This document shows positions 25,755-33,941 of a stretch of DNA of 61,271 bases, piece after piece. The DNA comes from Nesterenkonia sp. F (GTDB lineage Bacteria > Actinomycetota > Actinomycetes > Actinomycetales > Micrococcaceae). The position numbers were made by a program, and so were the translations under genes. A model generated the notes under the pieces. The model searched no databases and was not told the origin of the DNA. It saw only the letters and a list, made by a program, of their open reading frames with translations. Numbering within the stretch: position 1 is the first letter of the stretch; every line of letters starts with the position of its first letter. The DNA lies in the NCBI RefSeq assembly GCF_000220985.1, contig NZ_AFRW01000079.1, positions 1-61,271 on the forward strand, read 5' to 3'.

Positions 25755-27467
25755 TCAGAACAGCTGCCGGGCGTTGTTCCGGGCCAGGTCGATCAGCTCG
25801 TCGCCGCGGCCGGACATCACTGTGCGGATCGCGTAGAGCGTGAAGCCCTTGGCCTGCTCGGCGGTGATCGTCGGCGGCATGGACAGCTCCTGCCGCTCCG
25901 TGGTCACGTCCAGCAGCGCCGGTCCATCGTGGGCGAGGAACTCCTCGACCGCGGACGGCAGCTCCGCCGAGCTCTCCACCCGGATGCCGCGGATGCCGGT
26001 GGCCTCGGCGACGTCGGCGAAGTTCGGGTTCGCCAGCTCGGTGCCGTAGTTGACGAAGCCGGCGGCCTTCATCTCCACCTCGACGAAGTTCAGCGAGGAG
26101 TTGTTGAACACCACCGTCTTCACCGGCAGATCGTGCTGGGTCAGGCTCATCAGTTCGCCCATGAGCATCGCCAGCCCGCCGTCGCCGGCCATGGCGATGA
26201 CCTGCCGGTTCGTGTCCACCGACTGCACGCCGATCGCCTGCGAGACCGCGTTGGCCATCGACCCGTGCGCGAAGGAGCCGATGAGCCGACGGCGGCCGTT
26301 CATGGTCAGATAGCGAGAGGCCCAGACCACCGGCGATCCGACGTCGGGCAGGAAGACCGCGTCGTCGTCGGCCTCCTCGTCGATCAGTCGCGCGAGGTAC
26401 TGCGGGTGGATGGTGCGCTTCGACGGGCTGGCCAGCGAGTCCAGGTCCTTGCGGGCACGACGGTAGTGCTTGGTCATCGCGTCCAGGTGCTTGGAGCTGC
26501 GGTGCTCGCTCAGCCGCGGCAGCAGTGCATCGAGAGTCTCGGCCACTCCCCCGACCAGGCCGACATCGACGGCGGTGCGGCGGCCGATCTGCTCGCCGCG
26601 GATGTCCACCTGGACGACCTTCGCGTCCGGGTAGAACTGCTGGTACGGCAGGTCCGAGCCGAGCACCAGCAGCGTCTCGGCGTCCTCCATGGCGTGATAG
26701 CCGGAGGAGAAGCCGAGCAGCCCGGTCATGCCGACGTCGTAGGGGTTGTCGTACTCGATGTGCTCCTTGCCGCGCATGGCGTGGACGATCGGCGCCTGCA
26801 GCCGCTCGGCGGTCGCCAGGAGCTGGTCGTGGGCGTCGGCAGCGCCCGCCCCGGCGAGGATGGTGACCTTGCTGCGCTCGTTGAGGATCTCGGCGGCGGA
26901 TTCCAGCTCGGTCTCGGCGGGGACCGTGGTGGAGAGTGCCGGCCGGATGGTCTCCGGCTCGGCCTCGATCTCCTGCAGGGCGACGTCGCCGGGGATGACC
27001 AGCACGGCCACGCCGCGCTTCTGGATGGCTTCGCGCATGGCCACGCGCAGCAGCCGCGGCATCTGCGCGGCGGTGGAGACGTGCTCGACGTAGACGCTGC
27101 ACTCGCGGAAGAGCTCCTGCGGGTGGGTCTCCTGGAAGTAGCCGGAGCCGATCTCCTCGCTGGGGATGTGGGCGGCGATGGCCAGCACCGGGGTCCGCGA
27201 GCGCTGGGCGTCGTAGAGGCCGTTGATCAGGTGCAGGTTGCCCGGGCCGCAGCTGCCGGCGCAGACGGCGAGCTCGCCGGTGGTCTGCGCCTCGGCGCTG
27301 GCGGCGAAGGCGGCGGCCTCTTCGTGGCGGGTCTGGACCCAGTCGAGGGTGCCGGCGACGCGCAGCGCATCGGTGAAGCCGTTGAGCGAGTCGCCGGGGA
27401 TCCCATAGACCCGCTGGACTCCCGAAGCGTGCAGTGTGTCGACGATGTTCCGCGCGACTGTGGGCAT
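25755..27467 (-). CDS. poxB: Pyruvate:quinone oxidoreductase / thiamine-dependent pyruvate oxidase
   Basis: The 570-residue protein oxidises pyruvate to acetate and CO2 and feeds electrons to the quinone pool. The ThDP-family N-terminal domain includes RVYGIPGDSLNGFTDAL and the catalytic Glu in VQTRHEEAAAFAA. The central FAD domain has VTILAGAGAADAHDQL and VLVLGSDLPY-like strands. The C-terminal ThDP/Mg motif runs from GDGGLAM to FNNSSLNF. Length equals the family. A GAGGAG ribosome binding site lies 5 nt before the ATG. It stands as a single gene, convergent with the HAAS gene. Confidence 0.9.
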   Translation of the reverse strand: MPTVARNIVDTLHASGVQRVYGIPGDSLNGFTDALRVAGTLDWVQTRHEEAAAFAASAEAQTTGELAVCAGSCGPGNLHLINGLYDAQRSRTPVLAIAAHIPSEEIGSGYFQETHPQELFRECSVYVEHVSTAAQMPRLLRVAMREAIQKRGVAVLVIPGDVALQEIEAEPETIRPALSTTVPAETELESAAEILNERSKVTILAGAGAADAHDQLLATAERLQAPIVHAMRGKEHIEYDNPYDVGMTGLLGFSSGYHAMEDAETLLVLGSDLPYQQFYPDAKVVQVDIRGEQIGRRTAVDVGLVGGVAETLDALLPRLSEHRSSKHLDAMTKHYRRARKDLDSLASPSKRTIHPQYLARLIDEEADDDAVFLPDVGSPVVWASRYLTMNGRRRLIGSFAHGSMANAVSQAIGVQSVDTNRQVIAMAGDGGLAMLMGELMSLTQHDLPVKTVVFNNSSLNFVEVEMKAAGFVNYGTELANPNFADVAEATGIRGIRVESSAELPSAVEEFLAHDGPALLDVTTERQELSMPPTITAEQAKGFTLYAIRTVMSGRGDELIDLARNNARQLF

Positions 27468-27696
27468 GACATCTCCTCTTCTGGAAAGACTCGCGGCCGT
27501 CGCGCCCGTGCTGCGACACGGCGGTCGCCTGCTGGCGAGTCTATGCCCGGGCCGCTGAGTTAGCCATGAAGTGCCTCACCGGGCGGGGAGAGTTCTGCCA
27601 CGTGGAGGGGTGACGCGACATTGCGGAGCTCAAGTCCCGGCAGCGTCGACTCCTCAGGAGCGAGTCGTGGGGCTCACTGACGGCGATCTGTTGGAG

Positions 27697-28377
27697 TCAC
27701 GACGTGCCGCACCCCTCGTCGTCTCCTCGATTGCACAGGTGGCCCAGATCCTCAGCGATCCAACGACCGTCGACGTAGGTGAGCTCAGCTTCCCATTGTT
27801 GGCCCGGAGTTCCTTCGTTCGACTGCACGGAGCCATCATCCGTGTAGCTCGTGAACGAACCGCCGTCCAGCTCGAAGGATCCCCGATAGGTTCCATCGCT
27901 CTGCTTCGCCAGGTCGATCCCCGAGAGGGTGTGGTTCTCCTGCCGCCACCGATCCCCCTGATCGTAGACGTCCGCAGTGTGTTCGACACGCTCCCTGCAG
28001 AACGTGCACGTAGACATCGACATACTCGCCTGTTTCACCGTATCCCCGGTGTTCCGGGCGTAGACGTCCAACTCCCACCAGTACTCGAGCGCTGCTTCAG
28101 CCCCTGCCTGACTCTTCTCCGCGATCCGCTCCGGCGCCTCTGGCTCAGGCAGGTTCTGTGCCGGCCCCTCGGCCGACGCTGAGACCGGCGCGCCCGAGCC
28201 ATCGCTCCCGGATACCCCCTCCCTCTCGGACCCGTCGGACGACGCGTTGCTCGAGGGAGGCTCGCCTGTCGGAGCGCTGCATGCACCGAGTATCAGCACC
28301 CCAGCCAGCGTCGCTGCTAGATAAGACGCCCAGCTCACGCGGGATACGTCATCGTTCATGCTTGTCGATTCGGACAT
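27697..28377 (-). CDS. DUF6318-type lipoprotein (copy 3)
   Basis: The 226-residue lipoprotein has the lipobox ILGAC near residue 33 and a Ser/Gly/Glu-rich linker. Its DUF6318-like domain has NLPEPEAPERIAEKSQAG, the C-x-x-C CTFC and WWEL. The C-terminus carries two further cysteines (HLCNRG and EGCGTS), as in copy 2 but not copy 1. It lies 186 nt downstream of the second PKD gene, so the module order is lipoprotein–PKD–lipoprotein. Function is unknown. Confidence 0.7.
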   Translation of the reverse strand: MSESTSMNDDVSRVSWASYLAATLAGVLILGACSAPTGEPPSSNASSDGSEREGVSGSDGSGAPVSASAEGPAQNLPEPEAPERIAEKSQAGAEAALEYWWELDVYARNTGDTVKQASMSMSTCTFCRERVEHTADVYDQGDRWRQENHTLSGIDLAKQSDGTYRGSFELDGGSFTSYTDDGSVQSNEGTPGQQWEAELTYVDGRWIAEDLGHLCNRGDDEGCGTS

Positions 28378-28471
28378 GGCGGACGCCGCTCCCCACCTTG
28401 TTCAATCGCTGCCGCATTCCCTGAGGAATGATCCAGTCGACAACTTTCCGGACTGCTTCATAGGTCGCCAT
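28349..28471 (-). CDS. Possible small ORF (40 aa) between PKD gene and lipoprotein 3
   Basis: The gap between the PKD stop and the next lipoprotein is open in one minus-strand frame from just after the PKD stop to 28349. From ATG 28471 it encodes 40 residues (MATYEAVRKVVDWIIPQG at the start), with an amphipathic helix and a basic tail. It overlaps the lipoprotein start by 29 nt. No good ribosome binding site is seen. It could be a coupled small protein or a gene remnant. Confidence 0.25.
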   Translation of the reverse strand: MATYEAVRKVVDWIIPQGMRQRLNKVGSGVRHVRIDKHER

Positions 28472-28563
28472 CGACAAGTCGCTATCGTTCCCGAGCTGGC
28501 GAATCGTTCCACCTGAAGACGAGAGGTCCCGCCCCGTCGGATCACACCAAGCAACGAGTGAAT

Positions 28564-29709
28564 TCAGTCAATCGGCCCCAACCACCGACCGTTCTCGTCG
28601 TACTGGTCCTGATAGATCTTCGGCGGACGGTCGGTCGACGGGTCGAACTGGACCGGCCCGTTGCATCCCCACTGGTCCCGTGACTCGCACGCGCCGGAGA
28701 CCCAGCGGGAGTTCTGCGTCCAGATGTCGGCTTCGCCAGGCGACGATTCCACGCTGATGCTGCCCGGGATGCCGGTCCACTCGCCGCCGTCGAAGCGGTA
28801 CTGACCGATGAACTCGGTGGTCACGGTGACCTCGAAGATCCCGGTCTCCTCATAGACGTGGGAGGTCGGAGTCTTGAAGTCCATCTTGTTGATCTCTTCG
28901 CCGGTGCCGTCATAGTCGGAGAGAGGCTCCCCGGGCTCATAGGTGGTCCGCGAGGTCCCGTCCCCGTAGTCCCAGTGGTAGGCCACCGGAATGGCGCGCA
29001 GCTCCATGGTGGCGTCGAGGACATCACCAGAAGTCGCCTGGGTGCGAACGTCGGCGTAGATGTTCGTATGCCGGCCTTTGTAGCCGAAGCCCAGCAGATC
29101 AGGTTCGAACTGAACCTCGGCCGGCTCGAGCGACATCTCGACGAACTCTTCCCGAGCGACAGTGGAAGGCTCAGGATCAGCCGACTGTTCGTCTTGCTCA
29201 GGTTCCGATTCGGAACCCGTCGCGCAGACTCGCCTCGGGACATCCAGCGACTCGTTCGGCGCTGTACACCCCGGCCCTCCGCTCAACTCGATGCATGCCG
29301 AATCGGGCATCGCGCCGGACAAGCACGTATTGCTGGGTTCATAGGTGACCTCCTCTTCCGAAGATCCCCCCGTCTCTGCGCCGCCGGTATCTGGTTCGTT
29401 GACAGGTCCGTGGACGTCACCGGCCTCCTCGGGCTGTTCACGGCCCTGGTCACTGGAGCCGTCCCCACCGTCTGATTCCTCTTCGCCCGAGTCCACGAAA
29501 CCCTCAGTCGGCGGTGCTTTACACTCCTGCGCGCCTCCGGTGAGAGAGTCAGCAGAGTCGTCCTTGCCAGCGGTCTGCTTGTACTCACATTTACCTGCAG
29601 CGTCAGAGGCCGATACCCCCTGCAAGGCGATAGGTGCCACGAAGCATAGAAGAATCGCCAGCGCGATGCTGAGAAAGCCAGGAACTAGCCGAATCAGGAG
29701 AGATCGCAT
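28564..29709 (-). CDS. Secreted PKD-domain protein (copy 2)
   Basis: The 381-residue protein has an N-terminal signal segment (PGFLSIALAILLCFVAPIAL), then an acidic, Cys-containing linker. The PKD-like fold is marked by YHWDYGDGTSRTTYEPGEP and HVYEETGIFEVTV. The C-terminal about 180 residues are nearly the same as in copy 1 at 5787–6968, including SSPGEADIWTQNSRWVSGA and PPKIYQDQYDENGRWLGP. The N-terminal halves differ, suggesting a conserved binding part and a variable part. The start overlaps the upstream lipoprotein stop by 16 nt. Confidence 0.75.
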   Translation of the reverse strand: MRSLLIRLVPGFLSIALAILLCFVAPIALQGVSASDAAGKCEYKQTAGKDDSADSLTGGAQECKAPPTEGFVDSGEEESDGGDGSSDQGREQPEEAGDVHGPVNEPDTGGAETGGSSEEEVTYEPSNTCLSGAMPDSACIELSGGPGCTAPNESLDVPRRVCATGSESEPEQDEQSADPEPSTVAREEFVEMSLEPAEVQFEPDLLGFGYKGRHTNIYADVRTQATSGDVLDATMELRAIPVAYHWDYGDGTSRTTYEPGEPLSDYDGTGEEINKMDFKTPTSHVYEETGIFEVTVTTEFIGQYRFDGGEWTGIPGSISVESSPGEADIWTQNSRWVSGACESRDQWGCNGPVQFDPSTDRPPKIYQDQYDENGRWLGPID

Positions 29710-30482
29710 CCTTCATCCTCACCCTCTGTACAGAGGTGGCTCAGATCCTCCGCGACCCACCGACCATCTGCATACGCGAACTTCGCACCCCACCTCTGGA
29801 CACTGGAGTCCTCTTCGACCTGCGCGGGAGAGTCTTCCGAGTAGCTGACGAACGTCCCCCCACCCAGGATGAAGTACCCCTTGTACGAACCATCCTCCTG
29901 CTCGACGAGCGCCATGTCCTTGATCTCGTACTCGTCTTGACGCCACCATCCGCCTTGGTCAAAGACGCCTACGGTGTGCTCGACCCGAGCCTTGCAGTAA
30001 TCGCATGTCGACATCGACATGCTGGCCAACGACGACGTGTCACCGGTATTCCGGGCGTACGCATACAGCTCCCACCAGTACTTCAGGGCCGCCTCGGCTC
30101 CATCTTCGCTCTTCTCGGTGATCTCCTCCGGAGCCTCCGGTTCGGGCCAGTTCTGGGCCGGCCCATCCGACGACGCCGGAATCGGCTCACCCGAGCCGTC
30201 GGAATCGCCTTCGCCGCCACCGCTCGAGTCGCTCGATGAGCCGTCGGACGACCCGTCACTCGACGAGGTCTCCTCACCAGAGCCGCCGTCGGGGCTCTCG
30301 CTCGCCGAGGCGCTTGCGCTCGGCTCTTCGGAACCGGCCTGAGCGTCCTCCTCGGGCGAACCTCCGCAGGCGCTGAGCAGCAACGCGCCAGCCAGCAGCA
30401 CCCCGAGCAGAGGAAGACGGCGCGCACCGCGGGCGGTGCCGCCGTCGGTCGTCGGGTCGGTCTCGGCAGACACAGGCGTCAT
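29694..30482 (-). CDS. DUF6318-type lipoprotein (copy 2)
   Basis: The 262-residue lipoprotein has a basic N-region, hydrophobic core and lipobox LLSAC. A long Ser/Gly/Asp/Glu linker leads to the DUF6318-like domain with NWPEPEAPEEITEKSEDG, WWELYAYARNTGD and C-x-x-C CDYC. Two cysteines occur near the end (HLCTEG, EGCDLS). ATG 30482 is chosen because GGGGGAG lies 4 nt upstream; an ATG at 30506 would add eight residues. It is first in the second lipoprotein–PKD–lipoprotein operon. Confidence 0.72.
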   Translation of the reverse strand: MTPVSAETDPTTDGGTARGARRLPLLGVLLAGALLLSACGGSPEEDAQAGSEEPSASASASESPDGGSGEETSSSDGSSDGSSSDSSGGGEGDSDGSGEPIPASSDGPAQNWPEPEAPEEITEKSEDGAEAALKYWWELYAYARNTGDTSSLASMSMSTCDYCKARVEHTVGVFDQGGWWRQDEYEIKDMALVEQEDGSYKGYFILGGGTFVSYSEDSPAQVEEDSSVQRWGAKFAYADGRWVAEDLSHLCTEGEDEGCDLS

Positions 30483-30511
30483 GGGGCTCCCCCGTCGTTC
30501 CGGCATTGTCA

Positions 30512-30537
30512 GTGCCCACCGTCAGGACGGTGGGCAC
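30512..30537. promoter_or_regulatory. 26-bp perfect palindrome upstream of lipoprotein operon
   Basis: The arms GTGCCCACCGTC (30512–30523) and GACGGTGGGCAC (30526–30537) are separated by two bases. The palindrome is 29 bp from the chosen lipoprotein start. It may be an operator or a 5'-UTR hairpin. Confidence 0.55.
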
Positions 30538-30632
30538 TCGGCTCGCCAGTCTAGAGACCACACGAGGCGCTGCAACTCGCCCTGATCAGACTGTGGAGAA
30601 CCCGACCTCCGCAGACGGGAACCGTCCTGCCT

Positions 30633-30684
30633 CGTCGTGTTTCTCCGTCCCCGTCCAGTTGGGCCAGGACGGCGAAACACGACG
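30633..30684. repeat. Long inverted repeat, copy of element at about 4785–4850
   Basis: CGTCGTGTTTC (30633–30643) pairs with GAAACACGACG (30674–30684). An inner CCGTCC pairs with GGACGG, so 17 of 18 stem positions pair around a 16-nt loop. The loop contains GTCCAGTTGG, which recurs in the 4.8-kb intergenic region. Confidence 0.6.
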
Positions 30685-30759
30685 GGGCCGAGCGGTGACC
30701 CCGCCCAACGGGACGGGGCAGACCGGCCAGCTCCGCCCGCCCTGGTCAGCGCCGCCGCG

Positions 30760-30819
30760 GTGGCTCAGCACCACGCGCCGTGGCCCAGCACCGCTCACTG
30801 TGACCCAGCACCGCCCGAC
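30760..30819. repeat. Three degenerate 20-bp tandem repeats
   Basis: Three consecutive 20-bp units start with GTGGCTCAGCACC, GTGGCCCAGCACC and GTGACCCAGCACC. The preceding 20 bases (30740–30759) are a weaker fourth match. Confidence 0.5.
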
Positions 30820-30878
30820 ACCCGCCCGGACCACACCCCACCCACAGCCCGGTGTTCCGTCGCTCACGAAAGTTTTAG

Positions 30879-30892
30879 ACTGACCAGTCAGT
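30879..30892. promoter_or_regulatory. TetR-type operator of the YhgE operon
   Basis: ACTGAC-CA-GTCAGT has perfect 6-bp arms. It lies just upstream of the -10 box of the operon that ends with a TetR gene, so it is the likely TetR binding site. It differs by one base from the palindrome at 39566–39579. Confidence 0.6.
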
Positions 30893-30896
30893 TCAG

Positions 30897-30902
30897 TACT
30901 AT
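30897..30902 (+). promoter_or_regulatory. -10 box of leaderless YhgE operon (TACTAT, N6, ATG)
   Basis: TACTAT is followed by six bases and the ATG at 30909, with no ribosome binding site. Confidence 0.55.
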
Positions 30903-30908
30903 CGAAGC

Positions 30909-31610
30909 ATGCTCGATGTGCGCTCGATGAGCTTCCATGACCGGCACGCTCTCATCGTGCCGCCCACCAGCTTCCGGATCGCCGCCGGGGAGCTGGTCTT
31001 CCTCGAGATCCCCACCCCGGCGGGCCGCACCGCCGCCTCGCTGATCCTCTCCGGCCGCATGGCGCCCGGGGACGGTGAGCTGCTCCTCGACGACGACCCC
31101 CGCCTGCGGGCTCGCCGTCGCGCCGCCGCCGTCGTCGACGCCGAGGGGATCACCTCCCCGGAACACTTCATGAGCGTGCGCCGCGTCGTCGCCGAGTCGC
31201 TCGGCCTGCGCCCGCTGCGGGCGCGGCTGCCGCATCGTCGCGACAGGATCCCCTCGTCGCCGCGGGCCTGGATGCAGGCCCACGACTGGAGCGGGGTCGC
31301 CGGCGACCACGTCGACGCACTGCCGGCCCCCGAGCGGATCGAGCTGCTCACGATGCTGGCCTTCGCCGATCCGCAGGTCCGTCTCGCGGCGCTCGACTCC
31401 CCCGACCGTCATGACATCACCGGCGAAGCCCTCGAGGACACCCTCTCCGCCCTGGTCGACGAGGAATCGGAGACCAGCGTGATCGCCGTCGTCGATCGCG
31501 CCCCGGCCGGCACGGACCACCGGGTCGTCTCCGCCGGAGAGCCGCCGGCCGAGGACCCAGAGGACGCCGACGACGAGACCACCCACGACTCCCCCGCGGA
31601 GGACCGATGA
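30909..31610 (+). CDS. Degenerate ABC-transporter ATPase-like protein
   Basis: The 233-residue protein resembles an ABC ATPase in its beta-strand order (MSFHDRHALIVPPTSFRIAAGELVFLE; LILSGRMAPGDGELLLDD). The Walker A lysine motif is replaced by PTPAGRTAAS. The signature region is VDALPAPERIELLTMLAFAD and the Walker B-like end is RLAALDSPDR without the catalytic Glu. It probably does not hydrolyse ATP normally. It overlaps the YhgE gene by 4 nt (ATGA) and is leaderless. Such pseudo-ATPases with YhgE/Pip proteins are, as I recall, common in actinobacteria. The Asp/Glu-rich tail is unusual. Confidence 0.7.
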   Translation: MLDVRSMSFHDRHALIVPPTSFRIAAGELVFLEIPTPAGRTAASLILSGRMAPGDGELLLDDDPRLRARRRAAAVVDAEGITSPEHFMSVRRVVAESLGLRPLRARLPHRRDRIPSSPRAWMQAHDWSGVAGDHVDALPAPERIELLTMLAFADPQVRLAALDSPDRHDITGEALEDTLSALVDEESETSVIAVVDRAPAGTDHRVVSAGEPPAEDPEDADDETTHDSPAEDR

Positions 31611-33868
31611 CCTTCCTGCGCCTGATCCGCTCCGAGCTGTCCCGGCTGACCGACAGCATCCTGCCGATCCTCACCGTCCTCGCCCTGGCGGTGGTCCCGG
31701 TGATCTACGGCGGCATCTACCTCTACGCGAACTGGGATCCCACCGGGAACCTGGAGGACGTCGACGCCGCGCTGGTCAATCTGGACGAGGGCGCGGACTT
31801 CGACGGCGAGTCGCAGACCATCGGCGACGACGTCGCCGAAGAGCTCACCGACGATGCCTCCTTCCACTGGGTCGACGTCGACTCGGTCAAGCAGGCCGAG
31901 GCGAACGTCGCCGCCGGGGACCAGCAGTTCGCCCTGGTGATCCCGCAGGACTTCTCCGCGGCACTGGCCTCCCCCGGCGACTTCGAGTCTGCCGAGCAGG
32001 CCCAGCTGCAGGTGGTCACCAACGACGCCAACAACTACCTGCTCTCCAGCATCGTCGACTCGCTGGCCTCCGAGGTCCACGCCTCAGTGGCCGCGCAGGT
32101 CGGCGAGGAGACCGCGGACCAGCTGCTGACCGGCTTCGGGCGGATCCATCAGCAGATGCTGAAGGCCGCCGACGGCGCCGACGAGCTCACCGACGGCGCC
32201 TCCGACCTCGACGACGGCCTGGTCACGCTGCATTCCGGCGCCTCCGACCTCGCCGACGGCGCGGCGGATCTGGACGACGGGGTCGACGAGCTCTCCACCG
32301 GGCTGGGCGATCTCAAAGAGGGCACTGGCCAGCTCGACGACGGCGCCGCCACACTCTCCTCCGGCGCCGACGACCTCTCCACCGGCGCGAGCGACCTCTC
32401 CTCCGGGCTGGGCGACCTCGTCGACGGCGCCGCGGCCGCCGAGTCCGGCGCCGGCGAGCTCTCCACCGGCGCCGAGGATCTGCACACCGGGCTCGGCTCG
32501 CTGACCGAGGGCGCCGAGCAGGTCGCCGACGGCAACGAGAAGCTCTCGGCCGCCTCCCACGAGGCCACTGACGTGATCCAGCAGTTCGAGTCCGACGCCG
32601 AGGGCCGGGTGGACGAGACCGTCGAGCAGCTGGTCGCCGCCGGGGTGATCACCGAGGACGACGTCGCCTCGGCCCGCGAGGCGCTGGCCTCCACCGCCGC
32701 GGACTCGCAGCTGCTGGACCGGGCCGAGCAGACCCGCACCGAGCTGACCGAGGCGCAGGAGCAGATCGACCAGCTCGCCGCCGGCTCCCGCGACGTCGCC
32801 GACGGCGCGGCCGAACTGGAGTCGGGCAGCTCGGATCTGGCCGACGGTGCGGCGTCGCTGGCTGAGCAGCTGCCGGACCTCACCGCCGGCGCCCAGTCGG
32901 CGAAGGACGGCGCGGACACGCTGTCCTCCGGCGCCGACGACCTCTCCACCGGCGCGAGCGACCTCTCCGAGGGCGCGACCGCCGTCGACTCCGGCGTCGA
33001 CGAGCTGATCACCGGCGCCGACCAGCTCGACACCGGCGCCACCGACCTCTCCGAGGGCGCCGTCTCGCTGCGCGACGGACTCTCCGACGCCCAGGACGGC
33101 TCCACCCAGCTGGTCGACGGCGCCGGCGAGCTCGCCGGCAAACTCTCCTCCGGCGCGGAGGATGTCCCGGACCCCGACGCCGAGCAGCGCGACGAGCTCT
33201 CCTCGGTGATGGGCGATCCGCTGCGCGTCGCCGAGACCGCCCAGACCGAGGCCGGCAGCTACGGCGCCGGCATGGCGCCGTACTTCCTCGGGCTGTCGCT
33301 GTGGATCGGCGCGCTCGTGATGATCCAGGTGCTGCGGCCGGTCTCGCCGCGGGCGCTGGCCTCCAACGCGCCGTCGGCGGCGATCGTGATCGGTTCCTGG
33401 CTGCCGTTCCTGCTGCTCTCGCTGGTCCAGGCCGGGCTGGTCTACACGGCGGTGGTCTTCGGGCTCGGGCTGGAGCCGGTGCATCCTTGGATGTCCTTCG
33501 GCCTGCTCACCGTGGCCTCGCTGGCGTTCACCGCACTGATCCAGGGAGTGGTCACGCTGCTGGGCAATCCGGGGAAGATGCTGATGATCGTGCTGCTGGT
33601 GCTGCAGCTGGTCGCCTCCGGCGGCACCTATCCGGCGGAGACGCTGCCGGACGGGCTGTCCGCGCTGCATCGATGGCTGCCGATGAGCTATGTGGTCGAC
33701 GGACTGCGGCACGCCATATACGGCGGGCAGCTGTCCTCGGCGACGACGGCGGCCGCGGCGCTGGTGCTCACCGCGGTGGTGGGGCTGTCCATCATGACCT
33801 TCGCAGTGCAGCGGAAGAAGACGTGGTCGCTGAAGCGGCTGCAGCCGCCCTTCGCCGAGGCCGCCTGA
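31607..33868 (+). CDS. YhgE/Pip domain membrane protein
   Basis: The 753-residue protein has an N-terminal membrane helix (ILPILTVLALAVVPVIYGGIYLYANWDP), the usual YhgE start. A very long periplasmic-like stalk of repeated [S/T]-G-A-x-D-L-x-[D/T]-G units runs about residues 185–520. The C-terminal membrane domain of about five or six helices resembles ABC-2 permeases (VSPRALASNAPSAAIVIGSW; LPMSYVVDGLRHAIYGG). Members are linked to phage infection or type VII-like export in Firmicutes, but here the role is unknown. Two 45-bp segments of the stalk are identical at DNA level (32357–32401 and 32924–32968). It is cotranscribed with the pseudo-ATPase and tetR. Confidence 0.85.
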   Translation: MTFLRLIRSELSRLTDSILPILTVLALAVVPVIYGGIYLYANWDPTGNLEDVDAALVNLDEGADFDGESQTIGDDVAEELTDDASFHWVDVDSVKQAEANVAAGDQQFALVIPQDFSAALASPGDFESAEQAQLQVVTNDANNYLLSSIVDSLASEVHASVAAQVGEETADQLLTGFGRIHQQMLKAADGADELTDGASDLDDGLVTLHSGASDLADGAADLDDGVDELSTGLGDLKEGTGQLDDGAATLSSGADDLSTGASDLSSGLGDLVDGAAAAESGAGELSTGAEDLHTGLGSLTEGAEQVADGNEKLSAASHEATDVIQQFESDAEGRVDETVEQLVAAGVITEDDVASAREALASTAADSQLLDRAEQTRTELTEAQEQIDQLAAGSRDVADGAAELESGSSDLADGAASLAEQLPDLTAGAQSAKDGADTLSSGADDLSTGASDLSEGATAVDSGVDELITGADQLDTGATDLSEGAVSLRDGLSDAQDGSTQLVDGAGELAGKLSSGAEDVPDPDAEQRDELSSVMGDPLRVAETAQTEAGSYGAGMAPYFLGLSLWIGALVMIQVLRPVSPRALASNAPSAAIVIGSWLPFLLLSLVQAGLVYTAVVFGLGLEPVHPWMSFGLLTVASLAFTALIQGVVTLLGNPGKMLMIVLLVLQLVASGGTYPAETLPDGLSALHRWLPMSYVVDGLRHAIYGGQLSSATTAAAALVLTAVVGLSIMTFAVQRKKTWSLKRLQPPFAEAA

Positions 33869-33941
33869 GCCGCGAGTGCACGGCACGACGAGCATCGGCC
33901 GGGCCGGGCAGAACGAGCAGACCCGCATCACAAGGAGCAGC

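Larger units (their letters stand above)
30538..30878. other. Intergenic region between lipoprotein operon and YhgE operon
   Basis: I see no convincing gene here. The region holds a long hairpin (30633–30684) and short direct repeats (30760–30819), listed separately. Confidence 0.6.

Noticed and set aside
32160..33170. Regularly spaced repeats that resemble a repeat array
   Set aside because: They encode the YhgE stalk in frame; not a CRISPR, since unit spacing is irregular and there are no unique spacers.
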